NCBI GenBank assembly: GCA_963682055.1
Contig: OY821744.1
Span: 35,192,967-35,256,966 of the forward strand
DNA from: Primula veris
Lineage: Eukaryota; Streptophyta; Magnoliopsida; Ericales; Primulaceae
Length of the DNA: 64,000 nt
Direction of reading: 5' to 3'
Positions 49,901-61,776 of this stretch are shown one piece after another. Under the pieces are notes generated by a model. That model saw only the letters and a program-made list of their open reading frames with translations. It searched no databases and was not told the origin of the DNA. The translations under genes and the position numbers were made by a program. Numbering within the stretch: the first letter of the stretch is position 1; every line of letters begins with the position of its first letter.

Positions 49901-51694
49901 CAGAGCTAATTATTCGGATGAAGTCTTGTTTGGTGCTGATGAATGCTATTTCAAATTTTGTTTTCAGATTGAAACTTATACGAAAAATACTCATGCAAGG
50001 ACACATTCTAATTATTCTGTAGACATAGTCCAGATATTAAGGGTATCAAGAGAGGGTGAAAACAAACGGTTCAAAAAGGTAACCCCATACTGTCTATCTA
50101 TATAGAATAAGTTTTCCCGCTGTCCTTAAGAAACTACTCATGTGCTATACTTAAAATTCGTGGTTTTATTATTTGCAGTTTTCCAAAGCAAAGAATAGAA
50201 TGCTTTTGTGGCATGGTTCTCGCCTCACAAACTGGACTGGAATTTTATCACAGGGTTAGTTTTCCCAAGTATACGTTGTTCAAAGCCGTTTCTACCCCCT
50301 GATATAGCACACAGTATTTCTGTTTAAAAAATCCTGTCACTGTCTGTAAAATTGCTATATTGGCCCTTTTTCGCATATTCTTTTTATATGTTTGAGCAGG
50401 GATCACATCAAGAAAGTTCTCTTGAATAAATACATATAATGCCACATAACTGTTTGAAAAGGCCAGGGCCTTGATTGCAAGAAAACAATTCGAGAGTGAG
50501 ATTTATAAGAGGAATGGAAGTAAATCAGTAATAGGCGGCATTTAGTTTAAGCTAATTTGTTCTTGTAATATGTATATTCAGCTATCTTCTGATACTTCTA
50601 TACAAATACTACTGTCCAGGTCTGCGTATAGCTCCACCAGAAGCTCCTGTCACGGGTTATATGTTTGGGAAGGGAGTTTATTTTGCAGATATGTTCTCCA
50701 AAAGCGCAAACTATTGTTGTTCATCTACGTCATGTTCTACTGGCGTGCTCCTTTTGTGTGAGGTGGTCTCTGCTACCTTAATTGAAAGTGTCAAAATAAA
50801 GGCAAACATCATGTGAATTTATGATAAAATAAAAAGTTTTTTAATATTGCGCTTAGTTTTGTGAACAGTTTGTGCATGTTTATCTAAGTGTTGAATGTCG
50901 TAGGTTGCACTGGGGGACATGGCTGAACTGCTAAATGCTAAATATGATGCTGACAAGCTGCCTGAAGGAAAATTAAGGTTTAGTTTTTGTCTGACTTTGA
51001 CTTTACGTGATCTCTCTCTGTCTCTCGCTCCCCATACCTTCCCTATATAACAGTTCATATATTGACTGTTATCAAAGGGGCTCCTGTTTCTGATAAGAGG
51101 AACAGAGAATTTACTTTATCAATCACTGGTTGACTGCCAAGATCTTAAGTACATTGGAGTTCGTTGATTTTTTTATAGAAATTGTCTTAAATGGAAATTT
51201 GTTTGAACATTGGCTGCATAACTAAAGTGGGTGAAAAATGAACTAATGCAGTACAAAAGGAGTTGGTACAACTGCTCCAGATCTTTCTGAAGCTCGGATG
51301 CTCGAAGATGGGATCGTTGTGCCTCTTGGGAAGCCAAAGAAGCAAATCTCCAAGGTAAAAGAGCAATCAAATCCTTCTAAAATTGCTTGGGCCTGTTTTC
51401 CTTAATCGAATAAGCATATTTCTATATCTCAACGTCTTTTTCCAGATCTTTTTAAAGGTGACAAAATGGAGCACGGTAAAGTTCATGTTTTAAGAAACAT
51501 AATTGCGATAACCCACTTTGAATCAAGTGTCAAGCCTAACTTTTGGTAAAAGATATGCTCGTACATCTAGTTTTGCATGACTAATATTGGACATATTTCA
51601 GGGTGTTTTACTGTACAACGAGTACATAGTGTATAATGTGGATCAGATCAGGATGCGCTACGTTGTTCAAGTAAATTTCAATTACAAGCGATAA
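43985..51694 (+). CDS. PARP2: Plant PARP2-type poly(ADP-ribose) polymerase with three SAP domains, 19 exons
   Basis: Nuclear enzyme that moves ADP-ribose from NAD+ onto proteins at DNA breaks. Exons: 43985-44056, 45405-45678, 46205-46411, 46987-47108, 47195-47276, 47369-47604, 47931-48057, 48557-48612, 48800-48873, 49049-49095, 49241-49290, 49486-49548, 49642-49722, 49968-50078, 50179-50254, 50620-50762, 50904-50977, 51252-51354, 51602-51694. Total 2,091 nt, 696 aa; Arabidopsis PARP2 is 637 aa. Domains: SAP1 (about 1-35), SAP2 (about 65-105), SAP3 (about 135-175), WGR domain (about 200-325, motif YYRWGRVG), helical PARP regulatory domain (about 345-470), catalytic domain (about 490-696). The H-Y-E triad is present: WHGSR His546, GKGVYFAD Tyr580, YNEYIVYN Glu673. 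The extra length is mostly SAP3, from duplication of exon 2 into exon 3. Intron 8 has a GC donor (AAG|GCAAGT at 48613). All phases agree. Confidence 0.95.
44180..44641. mobile_element. Two tandem Stowaway-like MITE copies in PARP2 intron 1
   Basis: Two units with 236-bp spacing (about 44180-44401 and 44416-44641) share TTTAACTGTCCGTTACG at the left and ACGGAG(A/G)GAGTA at the right. Inside each, AATACGTGCAGTTTTGACC pairs with an inverted CAAAA(T/G)TGCACGAAG-type segment. The right ends fit the Stowaway GGAGGGAGTA terminus. The left end CTCC is present only near the first copy. Confidence 0.7.
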
Positions 51695-52421
51695 ACAAAC
51701 AGCTCGGGGGATGCATTTAGCATTTTGTACACAATCAGCTATTGCAGTTTTCCATATTATGTAGGCTCTTAAATCTTCTCCATTTCCAGTAGTATATTCA
51801 AGTAAGCTTCTGTATTGTGAAAATGATAGTATTGCCTTTTTGGCATGTTTGACTGTGAAAATAATAGTATTGTCTTTTTGGCATTTAAAATTAAGAGATA
51901 TACTGGTACTAGTAACTATACTATCTCATGATAATTAAATGAATTTTTGTATGGATCCCCCGTCCCTCTATGGCTCTGAACAAGCTCTAAAACTTGTTTG
52001 CTTCCGCATGACACATACGTTTTTCTATCCGTATCTATTAGTAATATTTAAGAGGACAAAATAGATATAAACTAAGTTATGATTTTGGTGGTAATACTAC
52101 AAAGGACGTTAAACACTGAAGTGCTGCGGAAAGATTAGATCAGAATCAATGGCAAAAAGTGTCATGTTACAACAAAGTTCCGACTATGAACAAATTCATT
52201 TGCAATGATATGGCGGCACCATGGTAGGATCTAGAACTCGGTATATCTTAACCTTTTTTTTCCTTAGGGCTTGGGGGCATCACTTCCAACAGTCGGAACA
52301 TTTAAACCAAAATAGAAGAGTATCAAAATTTTCTAAGGGCTTGGGGGCATCACTTCTGCCAGTTATGGTGCGTCACTTTTTGGAATTCCGTCAAGCATCA
52401 GAATGATTAAAAAAAAAATTC
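51695..52421. other. PARP2 3' flank
   Basis: 3' untranslated region and intergenic sequence. It holds a direct repeat of AGGGCTTGGGGGCATCACTT at about 52266 and 52336 (70-bp spacing). No gene is recognised. Confidence 0.45.
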
Positions 52422-54388
52422 TACTATTAAGAACCCTGGTGGAAAATTAATTAAGATGGTCTCCAGAGTTGACATAAACAGAAGAAGTTGAATCTCATAT
52501 CAACGACAATTAACACAAGTCAGGCCCCATCAGAAAAAAAAAAGGATAATGTAAAAATAGCCATAGGTTTGTCAAATTTACAAAGTTGAACCCTTTTAAC
52601 AGTTAACTAAGCGCTTAAAGAATACTACGGGGAAATAGTCGATAAACTCATGTAAATTATAAATATGCATCCAACTTACCAAGTGATTAGTGACCCACTG
52701 TCATTTGAATCTTAAATCCACAAAAAAAACTATACATATCACAATAAAGAAACCTTACCTTTGTCGTCATGCTTCTTTTTCTTTTCTCTAGGAATAAAAG
52801 TACCATCAGCTTTGGCTATTAGGAATAAAAGTATCCTCTGTTCAGCACAATTTTAGGTCAAACTAACAATCATAATGAAAAGGTAAGACTCAAGATAACA
52901 ACTAAATACGCAGAGCATAATCACGAATTAGACACATACAAGTTTTAATGTAGAAAGTATGAAGACTTAATGACGATACATGTAGTGTTAAGAAACTGAA
53001 TACAATATTCCCACCATGGTAGGTTTCACGGGGTTAGTTTTCAGTTCCAGAAAACAGTAGAACACAAAGAATTCATTGGAAAGTAGATGCATACTTAAAT
53101 AAGCACAGAAAAATATAAGCATCACTCAAAATAAAAGAAAGCTAGTTATTAAAACCAACCTCATAGGTCGATCAGAAAGAAAGCTTTAGTTAACTTTACT
53201 GTAGGGCTCTTTGCCTCTTTCTAAATAACGGGTGTCGTGTGTGGTTACAAAAATGATTAACTAAATGTATGAACACATGCCACGTATCTAGACGGACTTC
53301 ACGGGTTGAAAATGGTAAAGTTTACATAACCGTTGAACAGTTTTCAAACTCCTAGAGCAACATAACAGCAAGAAAAACTGATTAAGGAGAGATGCTGCTA
53401 TGTTTTGGTCATCGCTCTAAAGACAACTAGTGAGGAATAAGGGTCCGTTTGGCAACAGATTTTTTTAGTGGATTTTTGGATTTTAGATTTTAAAAATCTG
53501 AAAATCTGATTTTTAGGCTGAAAAAGCTAAAAAATCCAGAAATTTAAAACCTAGCTTTTCAGCGGATTTTCAAAACAGATTTTTAAAATCTGATTTTGGG
53601 CCAAAAATCTGTTACCAAACATAGCCTATGAATTGTACACTCACTATCTCTTATTCAGAAGCTATGAATTGGGGAAGACGAGATAAATGAACTAAACAAA
53701 CACAACAAACTAAACCCTAAATACAAAATATTAACAGCAATGAATAGTGATAAGAAATGTATATACCATGGGCTTGTCATAGAAAGGGAAACCCTGCATT
53801 TGACGGAGGGCTTTAGTTGCCGAAGAAATCTCGTCAAATACTACCCAGGCTTGGCCCTTATGCTTCAGGGTTTTGAATGCTAGCACATCAACTATATTCC
53901 CAAATTGCGAGAACACCGCTTTAAGCGACTTTTTCAGCTCTGCAACATCACAACAACAATTGCATACATACATTTACATTAATATAAATTGGAAGACTCA
54001 AATTATATAAGAATATTAAAAAAAAAAAAACTACGAAGGATAGATACAGATACAGCTCCAAGGTGACCCAAACAATTATTTTCAGAACCTTAACAAAAAA
54101 TCCGGGATTCAAAACAACGAGCCTAGGAAAGCAAAACCAATTAGGCCGAAAATAGGCCCTTAATGTAGAAAATCCTTCCACTCCTGCGTCGTAAAAGGCA
54201 ACCATTGCAACATATAACCATATAGCCATAGCCATAGCCATACATACATACATACATATAATATATATATATATATTAATTATTAAAGGGCTAAATTTTC
54301 AGCAGCCCACTGGAAGCCATATCAGACCGCCCTCTGGTTGCGCCCCAAAAACAATTCTTTACACAAAACGACATCGTTGTCGAAAAAG
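52422..54388 (-). pseudogene. Partial duplicate of the U1A gene, lacking exons 1, 4 and 5
   Basis: This segment matches 57601-61351, the U1A gene on the same strand, at roughly 95-97% by eye. It keeps exon 2 intact (53938-53766) and an altered exon 3 (about 52840-52762). Exon 3 lost 25 nt and gained 10 nt right after AGGATAC, a net loss of 15 nt, so the frame is kept but YAKTKSD is replaced. A deletion of about 1.77 kb joins 3' flanking sequence directly to intron 3 and removes exons 4 and 5 (RRM2). The duplication ends within intron 1, so exon 1 with the start codon and RNP2 is absent. It cannot make U1A. A transcript using the intact RRM1 half-exon is possible but has no known start. Confidence 0.88.
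53441..53626. mobile_element. MITE copy in the U1A pseudogene (intron 2)
   Basis: Starts GGGTCCGTTTGGCAACAG and ends CTGTTACCAAACATAGCC, a TIR pair with a highly self-complementary AAATCTGA/TCAGATTT-rich interior. The same element is at 60450-60635 in the intact gene, so it was inserted before the duplication. Confidence 0.75.
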
Positions 54389-55247
54389 GGATGACAACGA
54401 CAGCTTCAATAATTTAAATAAGATGATAAGATACGCAAATTATAGTTTCGATTTGGTCAATATAGCTTTTGCTTTAGCTAATAAGGTACTGTACGATTAG
54501 ATGCCTAACCTTCCTAGTGAAATTGGTAAAACGTAATAATCAGTCTAACATGCACAGCTAAAAAGGTAAAATGCATTTAAGCAAATGTAAACAGCGAGGG
54601 AAAGACTATGTACGGAAAAGCATACCAGTGGCGACTAATTCACGAAGCTACTACTTGTTTTGACTCATGAACACACTTTCAACAGAATATGAACAGATTC
54701 CTGAGAAAATACTGAAGAAGTAAAACAAACGATCACTGGCCTGCAGGATTATTGGATATTTTGCTTCCCAAGAAGGAATACAAAAAGGTAAAAACTTATA
54801 CGATGTTAGAAGATGAAAAGTTCAAATTTATTAATTCAGATGAATACAGATGTATTAGTGTTTTGATATTTCTACTACATGAATCACTACATATATATAT
54901 CCGCTATATTGTGAAGCAGGGGTACATCAATACTTTTTTTCATCATCTTTCATCGCGTATGTAGTGAACGATATAGTGGCTCATGTAGTTAGAACAATTT
55001 CTTCGCATAAGCGCTCATTCATGATTTACTGGAATATGTCTAGACATGATTTTAGCATCATTGTTTACCTGATTTCAAGGTTCAACTGCATTCAGTTTAA
55101 ATAAACCTCTAGAGAGCTTTGCACAAAAGAAAAACAAGCAGAAGAATTAAAAAAATATGAGGTCAAATTCAGATATAAACATCAACTTTTTTAACTGAGA
55201 TTTCTTAGGCAACTGTTACACTGAGAGATAATTAACTGCTGCAAAAT
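54389..55247. other. Intergenic, upstream of the U1A pseudogene and downstream of the PPR gene
   Basis: No gene seen. A plus-strand frame of 70 codons at 54752-54964 has no recognisable domain. The right part is the presumed PPR 3' untranslated region. Confidence 0.4.
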
Positions 55248-57392
55248 CTATGCCATAGAAGCTAGTCTTAAATGAGAAAAACCAGTATCTGTATTCATAT
55301 CTACTTGACTTAAACCAGGTGACTTAGTCAACCCCCTTTCCTTCATCAAATCCCTCACTTCATCAACCTTTTTCCATCTCCCACCTCTACTATACATATT
55401 ACACAATAACACATAATAACAAGCTTCATTAGGATGCAACTCTAGCATTCTCTTCGCCGCAGACTCAACAAGGTCAAATCTTGAATGAAGATTACACCCA
55501 TGTAAAAAAGCACCATATAAACTAACTTCTGGTTCAATTTTCATATTGTCAATAAACTCCCATGCTTCATCGAGCCTCGCTGCGCGGGCCAGTAAATCGA
55601 CTACACATACATAATGTCTATGCGAAGGAACGAAACTGTATTTTTCGCATATTGAGTTGAAATACTTCAATCCTTCTCCGACCATCCCTGTATGACTACA
55701 AGCCGATAAGACACAAGTGAAAATGACATCGTTGGGTTCCAATTGTTTCTTCAACATATCATCGAAAAGGGTAACAGAACCACCGACATCCCCTTGCATA
55801 GCGTAACCATAAATCATCGAAGCCCATGTGATCCTATTCTTCTCTCTCATCTCATTAAAAACGGCACGAGCAGATTCTGAGTCACCACATTTTGCATAGA
55901 AATTTACAAAGGCAGTGCCGATAAAGATATTCGATGAAACTAATCCTTCTTTCCAAGAGTAACAATGAAGAGAAGAACCGATAGTGAAAGCACCAAGGGA
56001 TGTACAAGCAGATATGACAGCTACTAATGTCACTGAATCTGGTGAAACTTGCTTTGTTCTCATCAGATGGAACAATCTCAGCCCTTCTTCAGGAGCACCA
56101 TTTTGAGAATACCCGGAAATAAGTGAATTACAAGCGATCAAATTCTTATTAGAAACCGTCTCAAATAAATAACGGGCATCTAAAACCATACGACATTTCA
56201 CGTACATATCTATAAGTGCATTTACTACATACTGATCTTGTAACCCTAGCTTCTCTCCAAGACCATGGATCGTCCTGCCTAACTTCAAATATCCTAACTG
56301 TCCACATGCTGATAGTACACTAGTTAAGGTGACACCGTTTGGTAAAATAGTAAAGCATGTTTTATCTGTAAAAAGCTTCAGAGCTTCACTCGGATAACCA
56401 CTCTGAGTGTACCCTACAATCATCGCTGTCCATGAAACAAGATCAATCATACGAAACTCATCAAAAACAAGACGCGCGTCTCTAATACTTCCACATTTGA
56501 TATACATATCCGCAATATTAGTAACTAGATAGGAATTAAAATCGGTTCTTTTTTTAATCAAATACCCATGAATCCATTTCCCTTGATGCAATGCACCTAG
56601 TTTCGTGCACCCCATGATCACGCTCCCGTACGTATATTCATTTCCTTCAACAAACGCATCCCTCATATGATTAAACAAGACTAGGGCCTCTTTCGCACAA
56701 TCATTTTGCACGTACCCAACGATCATCGATGTCCAATGAACCACATTCTTATCGAAAATTCCATCGAAAACACGACGAGAACTCTCTACATCCCCACATT
56801 TCGCATACATGTCAACAAGACCCGTCGAAACAAAACTATCAACACTCCCAACCTTCACAACCACACAATGAACCTTTGCCCCCTCGTGAAGATCCCTCAA
56901 CTCGCTACACGCTTTCAAAACAATCGAGAAAACAACGTCATCATGCTCATCAAACCACTTCCTCAAAAGGGTATAACATTTAACAAGTTCCGAATACAAA
57001 TCATTTAAAAAATAGCCTCTAAGCATGACTTTACACGAATAAGCATCGGGTTCGGTGATATTGTCAAACACCTTGCGAGCACTCTCGAGCTTCCCGAAAT
57101 GACTGTATAAACTAACTAGTTTAGTTTGGAACATAATATCATTAAATAATCCATTTATAAGTAACAAAGAATGAATCTTTTTGAGTGATAATGGGTTTTT
57201 ACAGAGACCCAGAAAGTGGAAAAAAGGGTTTGAGGGGAGAGAGAGGAATGAGGGTTTTGTGCGAAAAGATTCTGGTTTTTTGTGAGTTTGTTGATTTGTT
57301 AGTGAAAATGAACAAATTGGTCTTAAATTATAGTAATATGGGTTTTTGATAGTGATAATTGTTTTGTAGTAAGATACAAAAATTAGTTTCAT
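55248..57392 (-). CDS. PLS-type pentatricopeptide repeat protein, E subgroup, single exon
   Basis: A 714-residue uninterrupted frame. PPR proteins bind organelle RNA one base per repeat and act in editing, splicing or stability. The first 50 residues are rich in K, N, S, T and hydrophobics with few acids, fitting a mitochondrial or plastid targeting peptide. From about residue 75 to 620 the protein is built from PLS triplets, with recurrent phrases such as VDMYAKCGDVESSRRVF, WTSMIVGYVQNDCAKEAL, NALIDMYVKCRMVLDARYLF and VLSACGQLGYLKLGRTIHG. The C-terminus has the E motif (EPEVSLYGAFLHGCNLH, YYVLLCNMYSRGGRWKKVDE, RGLTKSPGLSQVD) and stops after a short E-plus-like tail; there is no DYW deaminase domain, so any editing role would need a partner. 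Intronless structure is typical of the family. The target RNA cannot be inferred here. Confidence 0.95.
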   Translation of the reverse strand: MKLIFVSYYKTIITIKNPYYYNLRPICSFSLTNQQTHKKPESFRTKPSFLSLPSNPFFHFLGLCKNPLSLKKIHSLLLINGLFNDIMFQTKLVSLYSHFGKLESARKVFDNITEPDAYSCKVMLRGYFLNDLYSELVKCYTLLRKWFDEHDDVVFSIVLKACSELRDLHEGAKVHCVVVKVGSVDSFVSTGLVDMYAKCGDVESSRRVFDGIFDKNVVHWTSMIVGYVQNDCAKEALVLFNHMRDAFVEGNEYTYGSVIMGCTKLGALHQGKWIHGYLIKKRTDFNSYLVTNIADMYIKCGSIRDARLVFDEFRMIDLVSWTAMIVGYTQSGYPSEALKLFTDKTCFTILPNGVTLTSVLSACGQLGYLKLGRTIHGLGEKLGLQDQYVVNALIDMYVKCRMVLDARYLFETVSNKNLIACNSLISGYSQNGAPEEGLRLFHLMRTKQVSPDSVTLVAVISACTSLGAFTIGSSLHCYSWKEGLVSSNIFIGTAFVNFYAKCGDSESARAVFNEMREKNRITWASMIYGYAMQGDVGGSVTLFDDMLKKQLEPNDVIFTCVLSACSHTGMVGEGLKYFNSICEKYSFVPSHRHYVCVVDLLARAARLDEAWEFIDNMKIEPEVSLYGAFLHGCNLHSRFDLVESAAKRMLELHPNEACYYVLLCNMYSRGGRWKKVDEVRDLMKERGLTKSPGLSQVDMNTDTGFSHLRLASMA

Positions 57393-57849
57393 TTTTCAAA
57401 ACTTTTTTAACTTTAATAAACCTCTCATCTGGGATCTTGTTGGTTTTGTTCATTTTGGGTTAGTAACTTGGTATGTATTTTATTTTATTGTATTTTTGAA
57501 TTACACAGTGCATCCATTTAGGAAGTCATGAGTTTTATGTACCAAATTATTGGTGTAAATGAATTATCAATGTAATGAATATATTTATAAGTTCATACAC
57601 TATTAAGAACCCTGGTGGAAAATTAATTAAGACAAGTCTCCAGAGTTAACATAAACGGAAGAAGAAGTTGAATCTCATATCAACGACAAGTACACACTAA
57701 CACAAGTCAGTCCCCATCAGAAAAAAAAAAAGGGATAATGTCAAAATAGCCACATACATTAGAAGAAGCTTTTAAAACACTACAATTCTTCATCCTCCAC
57801 AACATCACTGGTTTATCTAAACAAACGACATAGTAAGGAACAATCCTAT
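57393..57849 (-). other. PPR 5' flank and U1A 3' untranslated region
   Basis: 57603-57849 is the presumed U1A 3' untranslated region, and its outer part (57601-57755) is repeated at 52422-52560. 57393-57600 is the short upstream region of the PPR gene, so the PPR promoter is packed against the end of U1A. Confidence 0.5.
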
Positions 57850-60800
57850 TTATTTCTTCGCATAAGTAATGAGCATTGGGTTCTCAGGACTAATCTTAAA
57901 ACCTTGCAGAGCTTGCATTGCAAGTGCGGATTGCATCTCGTTATCGTATTCTACAAAAGCAATTCCCGGTTTAGCTTCGACCATTCTAACTTCCTTAAAG
58001 CCTTGGTATTGAGAGAAAAGCATATTCAGCATCAGGTGGTGTGTTTGATGAGGAAGATTTTGAATAAACAATATGTTATGTGGCGGTGCTGGAGCTTCGG
58101 GAACGGGAGCTCCCATGTATGGCATCTGAGACAACTGCATTATTAAACACAACCATAATTAGTTCTTTCCAATGAGAGAATATATTAACATTTAACAGGA
58201 TAAACTTACAAACAATACCACCAAAGTGATTCTATTTGTGTTTTAGTTTTATATAACCAACAAACGGAAGAAAACCTTCATTACAAAAACTGAGTGGCCA
58301 GTTACTGTTTGTATATTCCTTCTTTTAACATCATAATTCATAGGCACACTTGGAAGAAAAAAATGAACACTGAATAGAAAGTGCCTCCCCCAACAACGGG
58401 ATTGTTCTTAATCCGACTAGTAAGATGCCTCAAGGACTTGACAAGTGATTATCATAAGAAGTAAGAAAATGATACTACCTATCGGCTATCACCCAAATTA
58501 CGAAAGTACAATATGTTGGTTTGTACCACTTCTATGCCTTGAGCTATCTACCACTTCTTACCTACTATAATTTTGTTATCATATGAGGATATCTCATTTT
58601 TTAAGAAGACACCCCTACCCCTTCAGCTATCGTGAACAATTGCGCCTGACCAATCTATTGTAATAAAGTCAACATTTCAGGTCTTAGATTCAGCAAAATC
58701 ATATTGACCATATGGATTATCTTTTCAGCAATACATGAATTAAAAAAAAGGAAACATGCCAGAAGACATAAACCTCTTACAGACGAAGTTTTTTTTTTCT
58801 TTCTCAAAAGAAGCGATGTTCACCAATTCATGAAATAAAGAAACAAGCTTACCGGAGGGTTAACGCCATAAGCACCAACGTAAGAAGGATTAAGACCCAT
58901 TGCAGCTTGATTTGCATCATGTTGGTCTTTCCTCTTCTTCCCTGTGTTGTATAAAGAAATTGCGCAATAAATGATAAAGGACCAATTAGCAGTATTAGAT
59001 ATAAAAAAAATAAGCACACGACTACTATTTCCATATTATAAGATAGAGTAGAGACCACACATCTTGAAAAATCTAGTTTTTTTGCCTTGTTTACACAGTC
59101 AACAGAATAAGAGATAAATTTGACTAAGAAAACTCCTATACAAACATTTTTTTACGATTAACTCAACAAGACGATATCAAAATATGGACCCAGGACCAAC
59201 TATGGCGTGTTTTTTTTTTTTTTTTTTTTTTTGAAATTTGGTTGTGATATGAAATCAATGTCAATTGACTATCTGTATATCCTTATTTATTTGATTCTTC
59301 CTACTGAAAATATCGAAGAGGTTGTAATATGATTGAAGTTCATTGATGATTAATCACAACTCACGCCTTTGTACTGGTATTAAAATTATCCCTTTGCTGT
59401 AGAGGTATCTAGTGCTGGAAGATCAACAATTTCACTACATTGATACGTATTGTTCTTTTTCTTTTGTAAGTTTCGCAGGAAACCATTTTTTTATGCTGAA
59501 ACAATAAGCTTCTGGTTGTTTATAAGCCATAGGTTTGTCAAATTTACAAAGTTGAACCCTTTTAACAGTTAACTAAGCGCTTAAGGAATACTACGGGGAA
59601 ATAGTCGATAAACTAATGTAAATTATAAATATGCATCCAACTTACTAAGTGACTAGTGACCCACAGTCATTTGAATCTTAAATCCACAAAAAACTATACA
59701 TATCACAATAAAGAAACCTTACCTTTGTCGTCATGCTTCTTTTTCTTTTCTCTAGGAACAAAAGTACCATCAGCTTTGGCTATTATGTCAGATTTTGTCT
59801 TTGCATATTGTATCCTCTGTTCAGCACAATTTTGGGTCAAACTTCCAATCATAATGAAAAGGTAAGACTCAAGATAACAACTAAATATACAGAGCATAAT
59901 CACGAATTAGACACATACAAGTTTTCTTCACTCGCATTTATCAAATTAATAATAATGTAGAAAGTATGAAGACTTAATGACGATACATGTAGTGTTAAGA
60001 AACTGGGTAAAATATTCCCACCATGGTAGGTTTCACGGGGTTAGTTTTCGGTTCCAGAAAACAGTAGAACACAAAGAATTCGTTGGAAAGTAGATGCATA
60101 CTTAAATAAGCACAGAAAAATAAAAGCATCATTCAAAATAAAAGAAAGCTAGTTATTAAAACCAACCTCATAGGTCGATCAGAAAGAAAGCTTTAGTTAA
60201 CTTTACTGTAGGGCTCTTTGCCTCTTTCTAAATAGCGGGTGTCTCGTGTGTGGTTACAAAAATGATTAACTAAATGTATGGACACATGCCACGTATCTAG
60301 ACGGACTTCACGGGTTGAAAATGGTAAAGTTTACATAACCGTTGAACAGTTTTCAAACTCCTAGAGCAACATAACAGCAAGAAAAACTGATTAAGGAGAG
60401 ATGCTGCTATGTTTTGGTCATCGCTCTAAAGACAACTAGTGAGGAATAAGGGTCCGTTTGGCAACAGATTTTTTTAGTGGATTTTTGGATTTTAGATTTT
60501 AAAAATCTGAAAATCTGATTTTTAGGCTGAAAAAGCTAAAAAATCCAGAAATTTAAAACCTAGCTTTTCAGCAGATTCTCAAAACAGATTTTTAAAATCT
60601 GATTTTGGGCCAAAAATCTGTTACCAAACATAGCCTATGAATTGTACACTCACTATCTCTTATTCAGAAGCTATGAATTGGGGAAGACGAGATAAATGAA
60701 CTAAACAAACACAACAAACTAAACCCTAAATACAAAATATTAACAGCAATGAATAGTGATAAGAAATGTATATACCATGGGCTTGTCATAGAAAGGGAAA

Positions 60801-61726
60801 CCCTGCATTTGACGGAGGGCTTTAGTTGCCGAAGAAATCTCGTCAAATACTACCCAGGCTTGGCCCTTATGCTTCAGGGTTTTGAATGCTAGCACATCAA
60901 CTATATTCCCAAATTGCGAGAACACCGCTTTAAGCGACTTTTTCAGCTCTGCAACATCACAACAACAATTGCATACATACATTTACATTAATATAAATTG
61001 GAAGACTCAAATTATATAAGAATATTAAAAAAAAAAACTACGAAGGATAGATACAGATACAGCTCCAAGGTGACCCAAACCATTATTTTCAAAACCTTAA
61101 CAAAAAATCCGGGATTCAAAACTACGAGCCTAAGAAAGAAAAACCAATTAGGCCGAAAATAGGCCCTTAATGTAGAAAATCGTAAAAGGCAACCATTGCA
61201 ACATATAACCATATAACCATGCATACATAAAATATATATTAATTATTAAAGGGCTAAATTTTCAGCAGCCCACTGAAAGCCATATCAGACCGCCCTCTGG
61301 GTGCGCCCCAAAAACAATTCTTTACACAAAACGGCATCGTTGTCGGAAAAAATAAGCTTTTTTAACTTCTCCTAATTATAGTAATTTTTTCCCCTAATTT
61401 TCCCTAATTATAGTAAAAACTAGGAAGCTAGGACATAAATTATATATATATACATTACATATACACATAAATTATATATACACACATAAATTAAACACAT
61501 AAAAACATACAAATCTATATGACATACATTACATATACATATATCTATATTTGTATATATATTTAACTACTACTAATAATAATGTATTTTCTTCAAATTC
61601 CCCTTTATTATAGTAAAAATTAGTAAGTTAGGACACCAATTAAATATATATATATATATATATTCGCACCTATAATACATACAATGATATATATAGATAT
61701 AAATATAAGCTAGGGCATAAACAATA

Positions 61727-61776
<50 letters not shown>

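Noticed and set aside
53655..53973. The 52.4-54.4 kb copy as a second functional U1A gene
   Set aside because: No exon 1, no RRM2 exons, and exon 3 is altered; no start codon in the RRM frame with proper context.
56706..57008. Plus-strand frames opposite the PPR gene
   Set aside because: They are antisense shadows of the PPR repeats.
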